From: Halobacteriovorax sp. GB3
GTDB lineage: Bacteria; Bdellovibrionota; Bacteriovoracia; Bacteriovoracales; Bacteriovoracaceae
DNA: 64,000 nucleotides
Direction: 5' to 3'
Assembly (NCBI RefSeq): GCF_028649655.1
Contig: NZ_JAQSLN010000003.1
Location: 558,001-622,000 of the forward strand
Shown: in pieces, positions 54,038-63,607 of the stretch
Layout: every line of letters begins with the position of its first letter
How positions within the stretch are numbered: the stretch's first letter is position 1
Position numbers and translations under genes: made by a program
Notes under the pieces: generated by a model
What the model was told of the DNA's origin: nothing
Seen by the model: the letters and a program-made list of their open reading frames with translations, nothing else
Databases searched by the model: none

Positions 54038-54457
54038 TTAGTTACCCGTCGTCGCTTTTGCAAAGAAGATTGGAATAATGATGTAGAGAATTGTGTCCCT
54101 AACAAGGTAAAAGAGAAAGAAGTAGACAAACGCTTTGGGGCTTTTGAAATAGAGTTTTTCAACGCCAAGGTATTGCACCTTCTTTGACATACTGATCATA
54201 AAGCGGCTCTTTCCCCAGTGCTTAAAGAAAAAAGAGATCGCTCCGTCCACTTTTCTATCAAAGGCCAAAAATTGATCTTTGACCCATTGTGGAGTCACTT
54301 TCAAAATAAACGCCCACAGAATATCCCCTAGTTTTTTCCAAAAAGGCATAATCACCTCTTGAGAATCACTCTCGCCACTCGATGTAGCGACACTTGAAGC
54401 TTTAGCGACATTCTTGGCCTGAGTCTTTTTATTTAGGGCATTTTCAGTAGTTTCCAT
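54038..54457 (-). CDS. Small membrane protein, unknown function
   Basis: 139 residues: a polar N-terminal 35, basic amphipathic middle with two Trp-rich stretches (FWKKLGDILWAFILK), and a single clear membrane helix near the C-terminus (VYFFLFYLVRDTILYIIIPIFF). No signal peptide. It is divergent from hemA. No family recognised. Confidence 0.65.
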   Translation of the reverse strand: METTENALNKKTQAKNVAKASSVATSSGESDSQEVIMPFWKKLGDILWAFILKVTPQWVKDQFLAFDRKVDGAISFFFKHWGKSRFMISMSKKVQYLGVEKLYFKSPKAFVYFFLFYLVRDTILYIIIPIFFAKATTGN

Positions 54458-54623
54458 GAGCGGACATTAACAGAATTTAACACCCTTGCAAAGCCGTTTA
54501 GATAATCTTATAAACATGAGCTATATCATTAAACTTATTACAAAACTGTGACAAATAAATACAGGCCCCAAGCTATATTGGGCTAAACCACGCAACCTTT
54601 ATTTATCGCATCTGGAACATTGT

Positions 54624-55553
54624 ATGATCCAAGGTCTAAAATTAATTAATTTACCACCAGCAAGCCCTTTGGCAAAAGAGCCTTGTGGCGATGCTTTTAT
54701 TTTAAAGACATGTCAAAGAACGATGATCATAGGTCACAATATCGTCCCTCTTCTCTATGTCGATAGTGCTCTTAAAGAAACTCAATATGATGTCTTTAAC
54801 GAGGAAGATGCTTATCTCTATTTACTTGAGACAATCTGCGGATTAAAGAGCAAAGTTCTCGCAGAAAACGAAGTGACGGGCCAATTTAAAGACGCTTATC
54901 TTGAATACCTCGCTCACGATCAGAGAAACCCTTTAATTATGAATGTTCTAGAAAAGCTCTTTAAAGATGCCAAAGAAGTTCGTTCACAATATCTCTATGC
55001 CGTAGGACAACAATCCTATGCAGGGTTGTCTCGTCAGTTTTTAAAATCTAAAAAGAACTCGGGTCGCGTCCTCTTAGTAGGTTCAGGAAAATTAACAAGA
55101 GATCTCATCAAACTTCTCGATAAAAATTATGAGCTCTTTGTTACAGCTCGTAATGAGCAAAAGATCAAAGAACTCTTGAAAGAATACCCAGATAAGATTA
55201 TTAAGACTGTGAGCTGGCTCGATTATTCGGCCTATGAAACTTTTGAGTTAATTGTAAATACTATTGGAGCTGAAACAATTCTTTTCAATGAGAACTTCTT
55301 TAAAAATTGGTCTGGGGCCAATGGTGAAGTTTTTGTCGATCTTGGATCTCCAAGTGTTCTTAAAACAAACTTTACGCAAAAACAGGGACTCTACAGACTC
55401 CCTGATGTCTTTGCCCACGCCAATTACCTGAATGAACAAAAAGATCTGAAAGTTAAAAACGCGCGCGCTCATATTGAAAAACTAGTTATTAAAAGAAAAA
55501 AATCATTCAGCCTAAATTACCCTTTTGGCTGGGAGGACCTACAATTTGTCTAA
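54624..55553 (+). CDS. hemA: Compact glutamyl-tRNA reductase
   Basis: 309 residues. GluTR reduces glutamyl-tRNA to glutamate-1-semialdehyde, the first step of heme synthesis. The catalytic Cys (KTCQR, C30) and the GLKSKVLAENEVTGQFKDAY stretch are kept, and RVLLVGSGKLTRDLIKLL is the NADPH-binding domain. The enzyme lacks the first ~20 residues with the usual HKTAP-x2-R(E) motif and the ~90-residue C-terminal dimerisation domain (E. coli 418 residues). No longer frame restores them. Function is supported by being first in an otherwise complete heme operon. Overlaps hemC by 8 bp. Confidence 0.88.
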   Translation: MIQGLKLINLPPASPLAKEPCGDAFILKTCQRTMIIGHNIVPLLYVDSALKETQYDVFNEEDAYLYLLETICGLKSKVLAENEVTGQFKDAYLEYLAHDQRNPLIMNVLEKLFKDAKEVRSQYLYAVGQQSYAGLSRQFLKSKKNSGRVLLVGSGKLTRDLIKLLDKNYELFVTARNEQKIKELLKEYPDKIIKTVSWLDYSAYETFELIVNTIGAETILFNENFFKNWSGANGEVFVDLGSPSVLKTNFTQKQGLYRLPDVFAHANYLNEQKDLKVKNARAHIEKLVIKRKKSFSLNYPFGWEDLQFV

Positions 55554-57096
55554 CTCAAAAAAGCACTACAAAATCGGAACACGTGGCAGCCTTCTTGCCC
55601 TCACTCAATGTACACAAGTAAAAGAAGAACTCGAGGCCCTAACGGGAGATGAATTCACGCTTGAAGTTATTAAGACTCAAGGAGATATCATTGTCGATCG
55701 TCCTCTGTGGCAACTTGAAGGAAAAGACTTCTTTACTAAAGAACTCGACCAGGCCCTTGTTGAAGGTTCTGTTGATCTCGTGGTTCACTCGTATAAAGAT
55801 CTTGGTTCTGATCGCCCAGAAGAATTTGAACTGGCGGCAATTACTAAGAGGGCCTACGCAGAGGATATTCTCTTCATCAGAAAAGATGTAAAAGAAAAGC
55901 TTCACACAATGGACAAACTCATTGTTGGAACCAGTTCACCAAGAAGAATTGTAAATATTGAAAAGTCACTTTCAAAATATATTCCTGCAAAAAAAGACAT
56001 TGCAGTTGAAACAAAAATGCTAAGAGGAAACGTAAACACTCGTCTAGCAAAGCTAAATGACAAGCAATACGATGCCATTGTACTCGCATGGGCAGGAATC
56101 GAAAGACTGGCAATTTGTGATAAAGCAAAAGAAGATCTCTTACCACTAATTAAAGACCTCGACTTTATGATTCTCCCTCACGGAGACTTCCCTCCAGCGG
56201 CTTCACAAGGAGCCCTTGCCATCGAATGCAAAAAGGGAAGAGATGATAACGGAGAATTATTAGAGAAACTCATTAAGATGAATGATAAAACAACGATCTC
56301 TGAAGTTCAAAGAGAGCGCTCGGCCTTTACTGGCTATGGCGGAGGATGCCACCTTGCCGTAGGTGTTCACGTTAAAAAAGTTGGAGACTTCTATCTTCAC
56401 ACTCACCGTGGAAGTGTTGATGACAAGGTCATTTCTGTTTCAACAACAGAAGGTGCCTTTGAAACTTTTGAAGGAAATAAAAAGAACGTTTTTATCGGTC
56501 TGCCAAAAGATAAAATGGATGACGACATTCTTTGCGATGAGTACATTTCAAAGACCCTGTTAAATGTCGATCTAAGTGACAAGAATTTAGAAGATGTCTT
56601 TGCCACATCTAATTACACAATCCCTGCCCTTAAAACTGCGAGATCCTATAAGGCCCTCTTTGCAGCAGGCTCTAAAACACTACAACAGTTAACTAAAGAA
56701 GGTTTTTGGGTAAATGGTTCATCAGAAGGTCTCTCGGAAGATTATCTTAACCATATGCGCTCTTCAGCACTTCTTTCTTTATTTCTTGGGCAAAAGAGAT
56801 CCCTTACGGCCCTATCAAACGACGAAGCAACAAGCACTGAAGGAGAGGTTTTAGCCTGTTATCAAAGAGAAACTTTGAAAGTCAGTGACCAGTATCTTGA
56901 GCGCCTTGAAAAGTGCGAAGTCTTCTTTTGGACGAGCTTTCATCAATATCAAGAATTCACAAAACTTTGCCCTTCTATTAAGAAGAAGTTTCACGCAACG
57001 GGACTTGGCAAAACCTATAAAAAGTTTCAAGAAGAAGGGATAAGAGTAAGAGCATTTGCGACACTCAGTGAATTCAAAGAATGGATTAATAAATAA
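55546..57096 (+). CDS. hemC: Porphobilinogen deaminase-uroporphyrinogen III synthase fusion
   Basis: About 516 residues from TTG 55546, with GGGAGG 8 bp upstream. Residues ~10-310 are HemC: IGTRGSLLALTQ, VVHSYKDL, GTSSPRR, RGNVNTRL, AASQGALAIEC and GGCHLAVG with the dipyrromethane-cofactor Cys. Residues ~355-516 look like a divergent HemD, with the second lobe clear (EVFFWTSFHQYQEF and ATGLGKTYKKF). Together they turn four porphobilinogens into uroporphyrinogen III. HemD sequences are weakly conserved, so this half is less sure. Starts inside the hemA end. Confidence 0.9.
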   Translation: MSNSKKHYKIGTRGSLLALTQCTQVKEELEALTGDEFTLEVIKTQGDIIVDRPLWQLEGKDFFTKELDQALVEGSVDLVVHSYKDLGSDRPEEFELAAITKRAYAEDILFIRKDVKEKLHTMDKLIVGTSSPRRIVNIEKSLSKYIPAKKDIAVETKMLRGNVNTRLAKLNDKQYDAIVLAWAGIERLAICDKAKEDLLPLIKDLDFMILPHGDFPPAASQGALAIECKKGRDDNGELLEKLIKMNDKTTISEVQRERSAFTGYGGGCHLAVGVHVKKVGDFYLHTHRGSVDDKVISVSTTEGAFETFEGNKKNVFIGLPKDKMDDDILCDEYISKTLLNVDLSDKNLEDVFATSNYTIPALKTARSYKALFAAGSKTLQQLTKEGFWVNGSSEGLSEDYLNHMRSSALLSLFLGQKRSLTALSNDEATSTEGEVLACYQRETLKVSDQYLERLEKCEVFFWTSFHQYQEFTKLCPSIKKKFHATGLGKTYKKFQEEGIRVRAFATLSEFKEWINK

Positions 57097-57105
57097 GAGG
57101 AATAT

Positions 57106-58374
57106 ATGACAAAACAAACAGAGCTCTTTGAGCGTTCAAAAAAATTAGTACCAGGTGGAGTTCACTCTCCTGTTAGAAGTTTCAAAGGTCTTCACATCAC
57201 GCCACGCTTTATTGAAAAAGCGAATGGTGCATACTTTAGCGATGTTGATGGAAAAGACTATATTGATTTCTGTATGAGTTTTGGTCCACTTATCCTTGGA
57301 CACAAAGACGAAGAAGTAGAAAAAGATTTACAAGGGGCCTTATCTCGCGGTTGGAGTTATGGTGCTTGTGAACCCTACTCGCTAGATCTTGCTGAATATC
57401 TTTTAGAAAAACTTCCTTTTGTCGATCAACTACGCTTTGTAAACTCTGGAACTGAAGCCGTGATGACAGCACTTCGCCTAGCTCGAGGTGTGACAAAGAA
57501 AAATAAAATCATCAAATTTAATGGCTGCTATCACGGTCACGTCGATTCAATGCTTATTAAGGCAGGCTCTGGTCTAGCAGGAAGTGCAGAGGCTTCATCT
57601 GCGGGTGTACCAGAAGGGATTGCAAACGACACTCTTATCTTGGAACTTGGTGACAAAGAAGAAGTTATCAAATGTTTTGAAGACCATAAAGATCAAATTG
57701 CGGCCATCATCATTGAGCCACTACCGGCCAATAATGGTCTCATGATTCAAGATCAAGAATATTTAGAATTTCTAAGAGAGATCACAAAACAAAATAATGC
57801 ACTTTTAATTTTTGATGAAGTCATTTCAGGTTTTAGAGTGGCCTTTGGTGGTATGGCACAGAAAACGGGAATTCGCCCGGACATCGTGACCTATGGAAAA
57901 ATCATAGGTGGTGGTCTTCCAGTTGGTGCTATTGCTTCAACAAATGAGATCATGTCAAACCTCGCCCCTCTTGGAAATGTCTATCAAGCGGGAACTCTGA
58001 GTGCCAACCCTCTTGCCATGGTTGGTGGTCTTTCAACGTTGAAAAAACTAAATGACAAGAGTTACGAAACACTAGAAGAAAATGGAAAGAAACTAGAGTC
58101 TATTTTTAGCAAATGGCTAAATGAATTCAATGACGGTCAATTTAGTGATTACAATCTTACGAGATCTGGATCGCTCTTTTGGGTTCACCCAGGAAACTCT
58201 ATTCAAAATATTAATCAAATGCCACAAAACTTAAATGAAAGATTCTACGAGCTTTTTGAAGTTCTTCTCAATAAGGGGATCTATCTTTCACCAAACGCAT
58301 ACGAAGTTGGCTTCCTAAGCCTCTCTCACGATCAGTCCGTTTTAGATGATCTTGAAAAGAGACTTTGGAGCTAA
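57106..58374 (+). CDS. hemL: Glutamate-1-semialdehyde aminotransferase
   Basis: 422 residues. PLP enzyme making 5-aminolevulinate; motifs VNSGTEAVMTALRLAR, FNGCYHGHVD, FDEVISGFR and YGKIIGGGLPVGA with the PLP-Lys K265. AGAGGA precedes the ATG; hemCD ends 9 bp before it. Together with hemA it is the C5 route to heme. Confidence 0.97.
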   Translation: MTKQTELFERSKKLVPGGVHSPVRSFKGLHITPRFIEKANGAYFSDVDGKDYIDFCMSFGPLILGHKDEEVEKDLQGALSRGWSYGACEPYSLDLAEYLLEKLPFVDQLRFVNSGTEAVMTALRLARGVTKKNKIIKFNGCYHGHVDSMLIKAGSGLAGSAEASSAGVPEGIANDTLILELGDKEEVIKCFEDHKDQIAAIIIEPLPANNGLMIQDQEYLEFLREITKQNNALLIFDEVISGFRVAFGGMAQKTGIRPDIVTYGKIIGGGLPVGAIASTNEIMSNLAPLGNVYQAGTLSANPLAMVGGLSTLKKLNDKSYETLEENGKKLESIFSKWLNEFNDGQFSDYNLTRSGSLFWVHPGNSIQNINQMPQNLNERFYELFEVLLNKGIYLSPNAYEVGFLSLSHDQSVLDDLEKRLWS

Positions 58375-58388
58375 GAGAGGATATTTAA

Positions 58389-59294
58389 TTGACTCAAAAA
58401 CGCGTTTTTCCAATTCTTGCAACACTGTGGATCACAACTTCCTTGGCCCTTGGCTCATGGTGGTTATACCTACTTGTGATGTATGAAGATAAATTAGAAA
58501 AATTAGGAATGACACTTCCAGAGCTTGGTTTCAGGCCGAATCTGGTTCGCATGCTAAAATGGGAGGGAACAACATTAATCCTTCTCATTACATTCCTGTC
58601 TATTTCACTATTTATTCTTTATTACAAAGATCAAAGAAAAACCAAGGCCCTTCAAGCATTCTTTGCAGGATTAACTCACGAGCTGAAAACTCCTCTTGCA
58701 TCGATTCGCCTGCAAGCAGAGGTCATTAACGATACAATTGAAGAGAAATATAAAGAAGATAAATTACTAGATACACTCACAGATCGACTCATTGAGGATA
58801 CCGGAAATCTTGAAACACAAATGGATAAAATTCTCCAACTTTCAAGAATTGAGAGAGGTGGTAACCTAAACCCAGCTCCTGTTGATCTTATGTCTGTTCT
58901 AAGAACGACAATTAACAAGAGAGCAAGGAATTTAAGTGTTGAGATTGATCAACGTATTGAAGATCCAATTATCTTGGCCGATTTATTTGCACTCGAATTA
59001 ATTTTAAAAAACTTATTTGAAAATACAAAAGCTCACACAGAAGAAAAAAAGGCCAACATCAAAATTGATCAAAAAGAAGATACTATTATTCTTGTCTATA
59101 ACGATGGTGGAACTTTCCAAGGAGAGATTGAAAAGCTTGGAAACCTTTTTTACAAGTTCAATTCGGCCAAAGGCTCTGGAATTGGACTTTATCTCATTAA
59201 AAAATTAATGGAAAAAATGTCTGGAAGCCTTGTCGTAGAAAATAAGAGCAATCTTGTTTTCACCCTTTATTTCAAGAAGGAAACCGAGAGCTAA
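58389..59294 (+). CDS. Membrane sensor histidine kinase in the heme operon
   Basis: 301 residues from TTG. Two membrane helices (~8-30 and ~61-79) with a short ~30-residue periplasmic loop (DKLEKLGMTLPELGFRPN), then the HisKA domain (LTHELKTPLASI, phospho-His) and an HATPase_c domain (N-box NLFENTKAHT, G1 YNDGG, G2 GSGIGLYLIKKL). It is complete and probably active. The small sensor loop suggests membrane- or intramembrane sensing. 14 bp after hemL and 1 bp before its regulator. Confidence 0.93.
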   Translation: MTQKRVFPILATLWITTSLALGSWWLYLLVMYEDKLEKLGMTLPELGFRPNLVRMLKWEGTTLILLITFLSISLFILYYKDQRKTKALQAFFAGLTHELKTPLASIRLQAEVINDTIEEKYKEDKLLDTLTDRLIEDTGNLETQMDKILQLSRIERGGNLNPAPVDLMSVLRTTINKRARNLSVEIDQRIEDPIILADLFALELILKNLFENTKAHTEEKKANIKIDQKEDTIILVYNDGGTFQGEIEKLGNLFYKFNSAKGSGIGLYLIKKLMEKMSGSLVVENKSNLVFTLYFKKETES

Positions 59295-59295
59295 T

Positions 59296-60000
59296 ATGGG
59301 GCAAAGTGGAAAGATTCTCATCGTAGAAGATGAACAAAACTTGGGATTCACGCTCAATGACTATCTCAATGGTCTAGGGCACACCTGCAAACTGGCAACC
59401 TCTGCTAAAGAGGCCAGAGAACTCTTCAAAGATTTTGCTCCAAATATCATTCTCATGGATATCGGGCTTCCCGATGGAAGTGGCCTTGAGCTTGCGAGAG
59501 AATTTAGACTTCTTAGAAAAGACTTTGTTCTTCTCTTTTTAAGCGCTCAAAATGACCCGGACACTCGTGTTGAAGGTTTAGAGATCGGTGCTGAAGACTA
59601 TATTACAAAGCCTTTCGCCTTGAAAGAATTGGTGTTGAGATTGAAGCGTATTCTTAGTTCACAAGACCTCAAGCAAACTTTTCCCGATGAAATCACTCAT
59701 GGAAGTCTTCGCATTTGGTTTAAAAAATTCGAAGTTCAAGATGGAAGTGGGAAAGTTCTCGCTCTTCCTCAAAAGGAATGCGCGATTCTAGAGCTCCTCT
59801 ATCAAAAAGCGGGTGAGGCTGTTGATAGGAATGAAATTATTGAAAAAATCTGGGGCGCTGATAAGTACCCTAGTAACCGCACAGTTGATAACTATATCGT
59901 GCGTCTTAGAAAATGGATGGAAACTGATGAGCAAGGAATTCTTGATATTCAGTCCATTCGCGGAATTGGATATAAATTAGTCATTCTACATAAGGATTAG
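59296..60000 (+). CDS. OmpR-type response regulator in the heme operon
   Basis: About 234 residues from ATG 59296; GAGAG precedes it. Receiver: VEDEQ, phosphoacceptor in ILMDIGLPDGSG, LSAQND and TKPFALK. Winged helix: LPQKECAILELLYQKAG, NRTVDNYIVRLRKWM and IQSIRGIGYKLV. It pairs with the kinase just upstream and precedes hemE by 3 bp, so both are co-expressed with heme enzymes. Confidence 0.95.
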   Translation: MGQSGKILIVEDEQNLGFTLNDYLNGLGHTCKLATSAKEARELFKDFAPNIILMDIGLPDGSGLELAREFRLLRKDFVLLFLSAQNDPDTRVEGLEIGAEDYITKPFALKELVLRLKRILSSQDLKQTFPDEITHGSLRIWFKKFEVQDGSGKVLALPQKECAILELLYQKAGEAVDRNEIIEKIWGADKYPSNRTVDNYIVRLRKWMETDEQGILDIQSIRGIGYKLVILHKD

Positions 60001-60003
60001 AAA

Positions 60004-61038
60004 ATGGGACTTTTTAACAATAGACAACAACAAGATGGCAAAGAGATCGTTCCAGTTTGGTTTATGAGACAGGCCGGGCGCTACCATTCACACTATCAGA
60101 ATATCAAAAAGAAAAGTAACTTCATGGAGATGTGTAAAGATCCAAAACTTGCCCAAGAAGTAACGCATGGACCTCTTGATGAATTTAACTTCGATGCGGC
60201 CATCCTCTTTAGTGACCTTCTCTTTCCACTAGAACATTTAGGAATGGGACTGACATACGCACCAGGGCCAAAACTAGGTTTCACACTAGAGCAGACAGAG
60301 GACCTAAAAAAACTATCTCCCCTAGCACCAGCTGAAGAATTTTATGCTTTCCAAGGTGATGCTTGTGCTCTTTTAAGAGAAAGTATGCCTGAGTACAAAA
60401 CACTTTTAGGTTTTGTAGGTTCACCATGGACTCTTTATACTTATGCTTGTCAAGGATCTCACGCCGGAAACCTGACACCTTCTAAGAATGGATTTTACGA
60501 TGGAAGATTTGCTGGTTTTTGTGAACTTCTACTTCCAAATCTTTTAACAGAAATGCGTGTTCAGGCCCAAAATGGTGCTGATGCCATCTGCTTATTCGAC
60601 ACAGCAGTTGGTGAATTAACCAAAGATGATTTCTGTGAATTTGTTCTTCCAAAAATAAAAGAAGTAACAGAGAAATTTAAATCAGAATTTCCTGACAAGA
60701 AAATTGTTTATTATTCTAAGTTAACTCACATTGATTACCTAGAAATGATCGATGATAAAAATATCGACGTCCTTGGTATTGATTGGCGTGTTAATATCGA
60801 AGATGCACTCAATGCGCTTTCTGACAGATACTATATCCAAGGAAACCTCGATCCTTCTCACCTTCATTTACCATGGGAACTTCTAGAGAAAAAATGGATG
60901 GCCCTTTGGGAGAAAGTAGAGAGAACTGGAAAAGCAAATCGCTGGATTTGTGGACTTGGTCACGGTGTTCTTCAACATACACCAGAAGAGAATGTTAAAA
61001 ATTCTGTTGCCCTTATCCACGAGAGATTTCGCTACTAA
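60004..61038 (+). CDS. hemE: Uroporphyrinogen decarboxylase
   Basis: 344 residues. Motifs: PVWFMRQAGRYH (substrate-binding Arg), AILFSDLLFP with the catalytic Asp, GFVGSPWTL, FDTAVGEL and the late GLGHGVLQHTP. Converts uroporphyrinogen III to coproporphyrinogen III. Its last base overlaps the hemN start. Confidence 0.97.
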   Translation: MGLFNNRQQQDGKEIVPVWFMRQAGRYHSHYQNIKKKSNFMEMCKDPKLAQEVTHGPLDEFNFDAAILFSDLLFPLEHLGMGLTYAPGPKLGFTLEQTEDLKKLSPLAPAEEFYAFQGDACALLRESMPEYKTLLGFVGSPWTLYTYACQGSHAGNLTPSKNGFYDGRFAGFCELLLPNLLTEMRVQAQNGADAICLFDTAVGELTKDDFCEFVLPKIKEVTEKFKSEFPDKKIVYYSKLTHIDYLEMIDDKNIDVLGIDWRVNIEDALNALSDRYYIQGNLDPSHLHLPWELLEKKWMALWEKVERTGKANRWICGLGHGVLQHTPEENVKNSVALIHERFRY

Positions 61039-62306
61039 TGGATGAGCAAAGACTCTATGAGAATCTTTTAAAGTACCACTCGGCCGGTGGCCGTTTCACT
61101 TATTTCCCAAGAAAATCACAATGGGAAAACAAGGTAGAGATCTCTCAAATTGAACATTCAATTAAAAACATTAAGGGAAGTGCCTATCTCTATGTGCACA
61201 TCCCTTTTTGTCAGAGCCTTTGCACTTTTTGTGGTTGTAATATAAAAGTTACCTCCGATAGAGATCTCGTCGAACACTACATCGAGGCCATAAAAGCACA
61301 GTGGCAACACTACCTAGAGTTAAACCCTACACTTGAACTACAGGGTGTTTACTTTGGCGGGGGTAGTCCAAATTTCTTAGGTGTAAAGGATCTAGATCTT
61401 CTCTTTGATACTCTTGGAGTAACGAAGAAGACGCCAATTATTCTTGAACTTGACCCGCGACGAGTTCAGGAGACACTCATTGATTTTCTTAAAAGTTACA
61501 ATGTAGAACGGGTCATTCTTGGTTTGCAAGACATTGATCGCAAAGTTTTAAAACAAGTTAATCGCGATCAAGATCAGGAAGAAATGAGTGCTGTCATTCA
61601 CGCACTCAAGCAATTGAAAGGTGTTGATATAACGGCAGAGCTTATTTACGGTCTCCCACATCAACAGAAGCAAAATCTTGAAAAAGCGGTGGAATTCTAT
61701 TCCCAATGTGGGATAACAAGCTTTCAACTCTACCCCCTCGCACCAGTGCCATGGCAAAAGGCCAGTCAAAATGCTTTTGGAGTTTATTGTCCACTTTCAA
61801 CTAAAGAATTATACGAAGTATACCTCGGAGCAATTAAGGCGCTTGAAAAATTAAACTTCGAACACATAAACTTTGGTCACTGGCAACAAAGTGAGCTTTC
61901 AAAACGCACTTCATTTCAAAACAGAACCATCATGGGTAATATGAACTACACCATAGACTCACTGATTGGACTTGGCCCATCGGCGATTTCGAAATTGGAA
62001 GGGCTCTTTTTTCAAAATGAATCGATTTATGACAAGTATCTCTTTCAAGCGAAGCAGAGGAAGTTGAATTTTCAGATGACTCATAGGCAAAGTGAGCAAG
62101 AAAAAGAAATAGATCAACGCATTAATGAAATCCTCATAACGAAACGAATTCCAAAAAGCCTTTTACAAAAGTCTGAGCTCACACAATTGATGCTTCGTGA
62201 CAAGGTCATCATTGAGTCTCAAAACGACTATCTCATCGATAGTTTCGGCCTCCACTTTCTCAAGTACATCCTAGAAGAGCTCACTCGCTCTTTAGCATCC
62301 AAGTAG
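61038..62306 (+). CDS. hemN: Oxygen-independent coproporphyrinogen III oxidase, HemN type
   Basis: 422 residues of radical SAM type. The HemN-specific cluster C-x3-C-x2-C-x-C is seen as CQSLCTFCGCN (C58, C62, C65, C67), following YLYVHIPFC. GVYFGGGSPN and GLQDIDRKVLKQVNR are other family motifs. The specific C-x-F-C-G-C pattern separates true HemN from HemW-like proteins. It makes protoporphyrinogen IX without oxygen. Last gene of the operon. Confidence 0.93.
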   Translation: MDEQRLYENLLKYHSAGGRFTYFPRKSQWENKVEISQIEHSIKNIKGSAYLYVHIPFCQSLCTFCGCNIKVTSDRDLVEHYIEAIKAQWQHYLELNPTLELQGVYFGGGSPNFLGVKDLDLLFDTLGVTKKTPIILELDPRRVQETLIDFLKSYNVERVILGLQDIDRKVLKQVNRDQDQEEMSAVIHALKQLKGVDITAELIYGLPHQQKQNLEKAVEFYSQCGITSFQLYPLAPVPWQKASQNAFGVYCPLSTKELYEVYLGAIKALEKLNFEHINFGHWQQSELSKRTSFQNRTIMGNMNYTIDSLIGLGPSAISKLEGLFFQNESIYDKYLFQAKQRKLNFQMTHRQSEQEKEIDQRINEILITKRIPKSLLQKSELTQLMLRDKVIIESQNDYLIDSFGLHFLKYILEELTRSLASK

Positions 62307-62418
62307 TAAAGTCAATTTTATCTTAAAAAGTAAGAAAGTATTTGTTTTTTGACATTTTAGCCCAAGAGAACATGTGTAAAAATAATAATAAGTTTTACAA
62401 AAACCATGGAAGGTTCTC

Positions 62419-63606
62419 ATGAAATGGAATGGCCCATTGAAAACACTCATCAGCACATTTGCTCTAGCGACAACAGTTCTTTCTCACGCTGCACCACACT
62501 ACATCAGTGTGGGTAATGACATGGCCAAAGACTTAATGAAGTCTAACAGTCATATTAAAGTGATCAAGGAAGATCATAATCACTCTCTTTTGGAAGTTAA
62601 GCAATCTGACAAGCTTGAAGCTTCGTTACTTGCACACGAAAAATTTCACCGTTGCGGTGGTTTTTTTAGCTATGAAACATTAGAAGAAGCGATCTCTGAA
62701 TTTGATAATCACGCTCACTTCCAACAGAGTATGCTCTCTTTTCAAGATTATACAATCAATCAAGAATCGACTGTCTCTAAGGCCATATCAATGGCAAAAG
62801 AAGAAAATATCAGAAACGTTATTACAAAACTTTCTTCTTACCATAACCGTTACTACAAGAGTGAAACAGGTGTTCAAGCGAGTAACTGGATCTTTGATCA
62901 GTGGAAATCTCTAACGGACCACAGAAGTGATGTCAGCGTAGAGCTTTTCAATCATAGCAATTGGCCACAACCATCAGTAATTCTAACAATCAAAGGGAAA
63001 TCGCCAGAAGTTGTTGTCATCGGTGGTCACGCAGATTCAATTGCAGGTTTTTGGGCCCGTCATAAAGCTCATGCTCCAGGAGCTGACGATAATGCTTCAG
63101 GTATTGCAACGATGACTGAAACAATTAGAGTTCTCATGGAAATGAACCATAGACCAGAAAAAACAATTGCATTCATGGCCTACGCTGCAGAAGAAGTTGG
63201 TCTTCTTGGATCAAAAGAAATCGCTAAAAAGTATAAGCAAGACAATGTGGAAATTGCAGGTGTTCTCCAACTTGATATGACAAATTTTAAAGGTCAAAAA
63301 TGGGATATCGTTCTCATGCAAGACTATACAAATGCTGAGCAAAACACATTTATTGGCAAGCTTATTGACACATACCTGACAGGACTTGAGTGGGGATATG
63401 ACAAATGTGGATATGGTTGTTCTGACCACGCCTCATGGCACCTCCAAGGTTTCCCAGCTTCGATTCCTTTTGAGTCTCGTATGAGTGAAAAAAATCACAA
63501 TATCCATACAAAGAATGACACACTTGAAAGTATGGGTGGAAATGCAAATCACGCCCTTAAATTTTCTAAGTTAGCACTATCTTACGCCATCGAATTGGCG
63601 AAATAA
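62419..63606 (+). CDS. Secreted M28 zinc aminopeptidase
   Basis: 395 residues. Signal peptide (KTLISTFALATTVLSHAAP), an N-terminal propeptide-like part (~25-110) and an M28 catalytic domain: VIGGHADS (H), GADDNASG (Asp bridging), AAEEVGLLGS (Glu-Glu), LQLDM (Asp) and HTKNDTLES (His), all five Zn ligands and the base. A Cys pair (KCGYGC) and the Vibrio leucine aminopeptidase-like order suggest an extracellular enzyme. Confidence 0.92.
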   Translation: MKWNGPLKTLISTFALATTVLSHAAPHYISVGNDMAKDLMKSNSHIKVIKEDHNHSLLEVKQSDKLEASLLAHEKFHRCGGFFSYETLEEAISEFDNHAHFQQSMLSFQDYTINQESTVSKAISMAKEENIRNVITKLSSYHNRYYKSETGVQASNWIFDQWKSLTDHRSDVSVELFNHSNWPQPSVILTIKGKSPEVVVIGGHADSIAGFWARHKAHAPGADDNASGIATMTETIRVLMEMNHRPEKTIAFMAYAAEEVGLLGSKEIAKKYKQDNVEIAGVLQLDMTNFKGQKWDIVLMQDYTNAEQNTFIGKLIDTYLTGLEWGYDKCGYGCSDHASWHLQGFPASIPFESRMSEKNHNIHTKNDTLESMGGNANHALKFSKLALSYAIELAK

Positions 63607-63607
63607 T

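Noticed and set aside
62349-62382. TTGACA before the aminopeptidase gene as promoter
   Set aside because: The nearest -10-like TAAAAA is 22 bp away, too far for a normal promoter.
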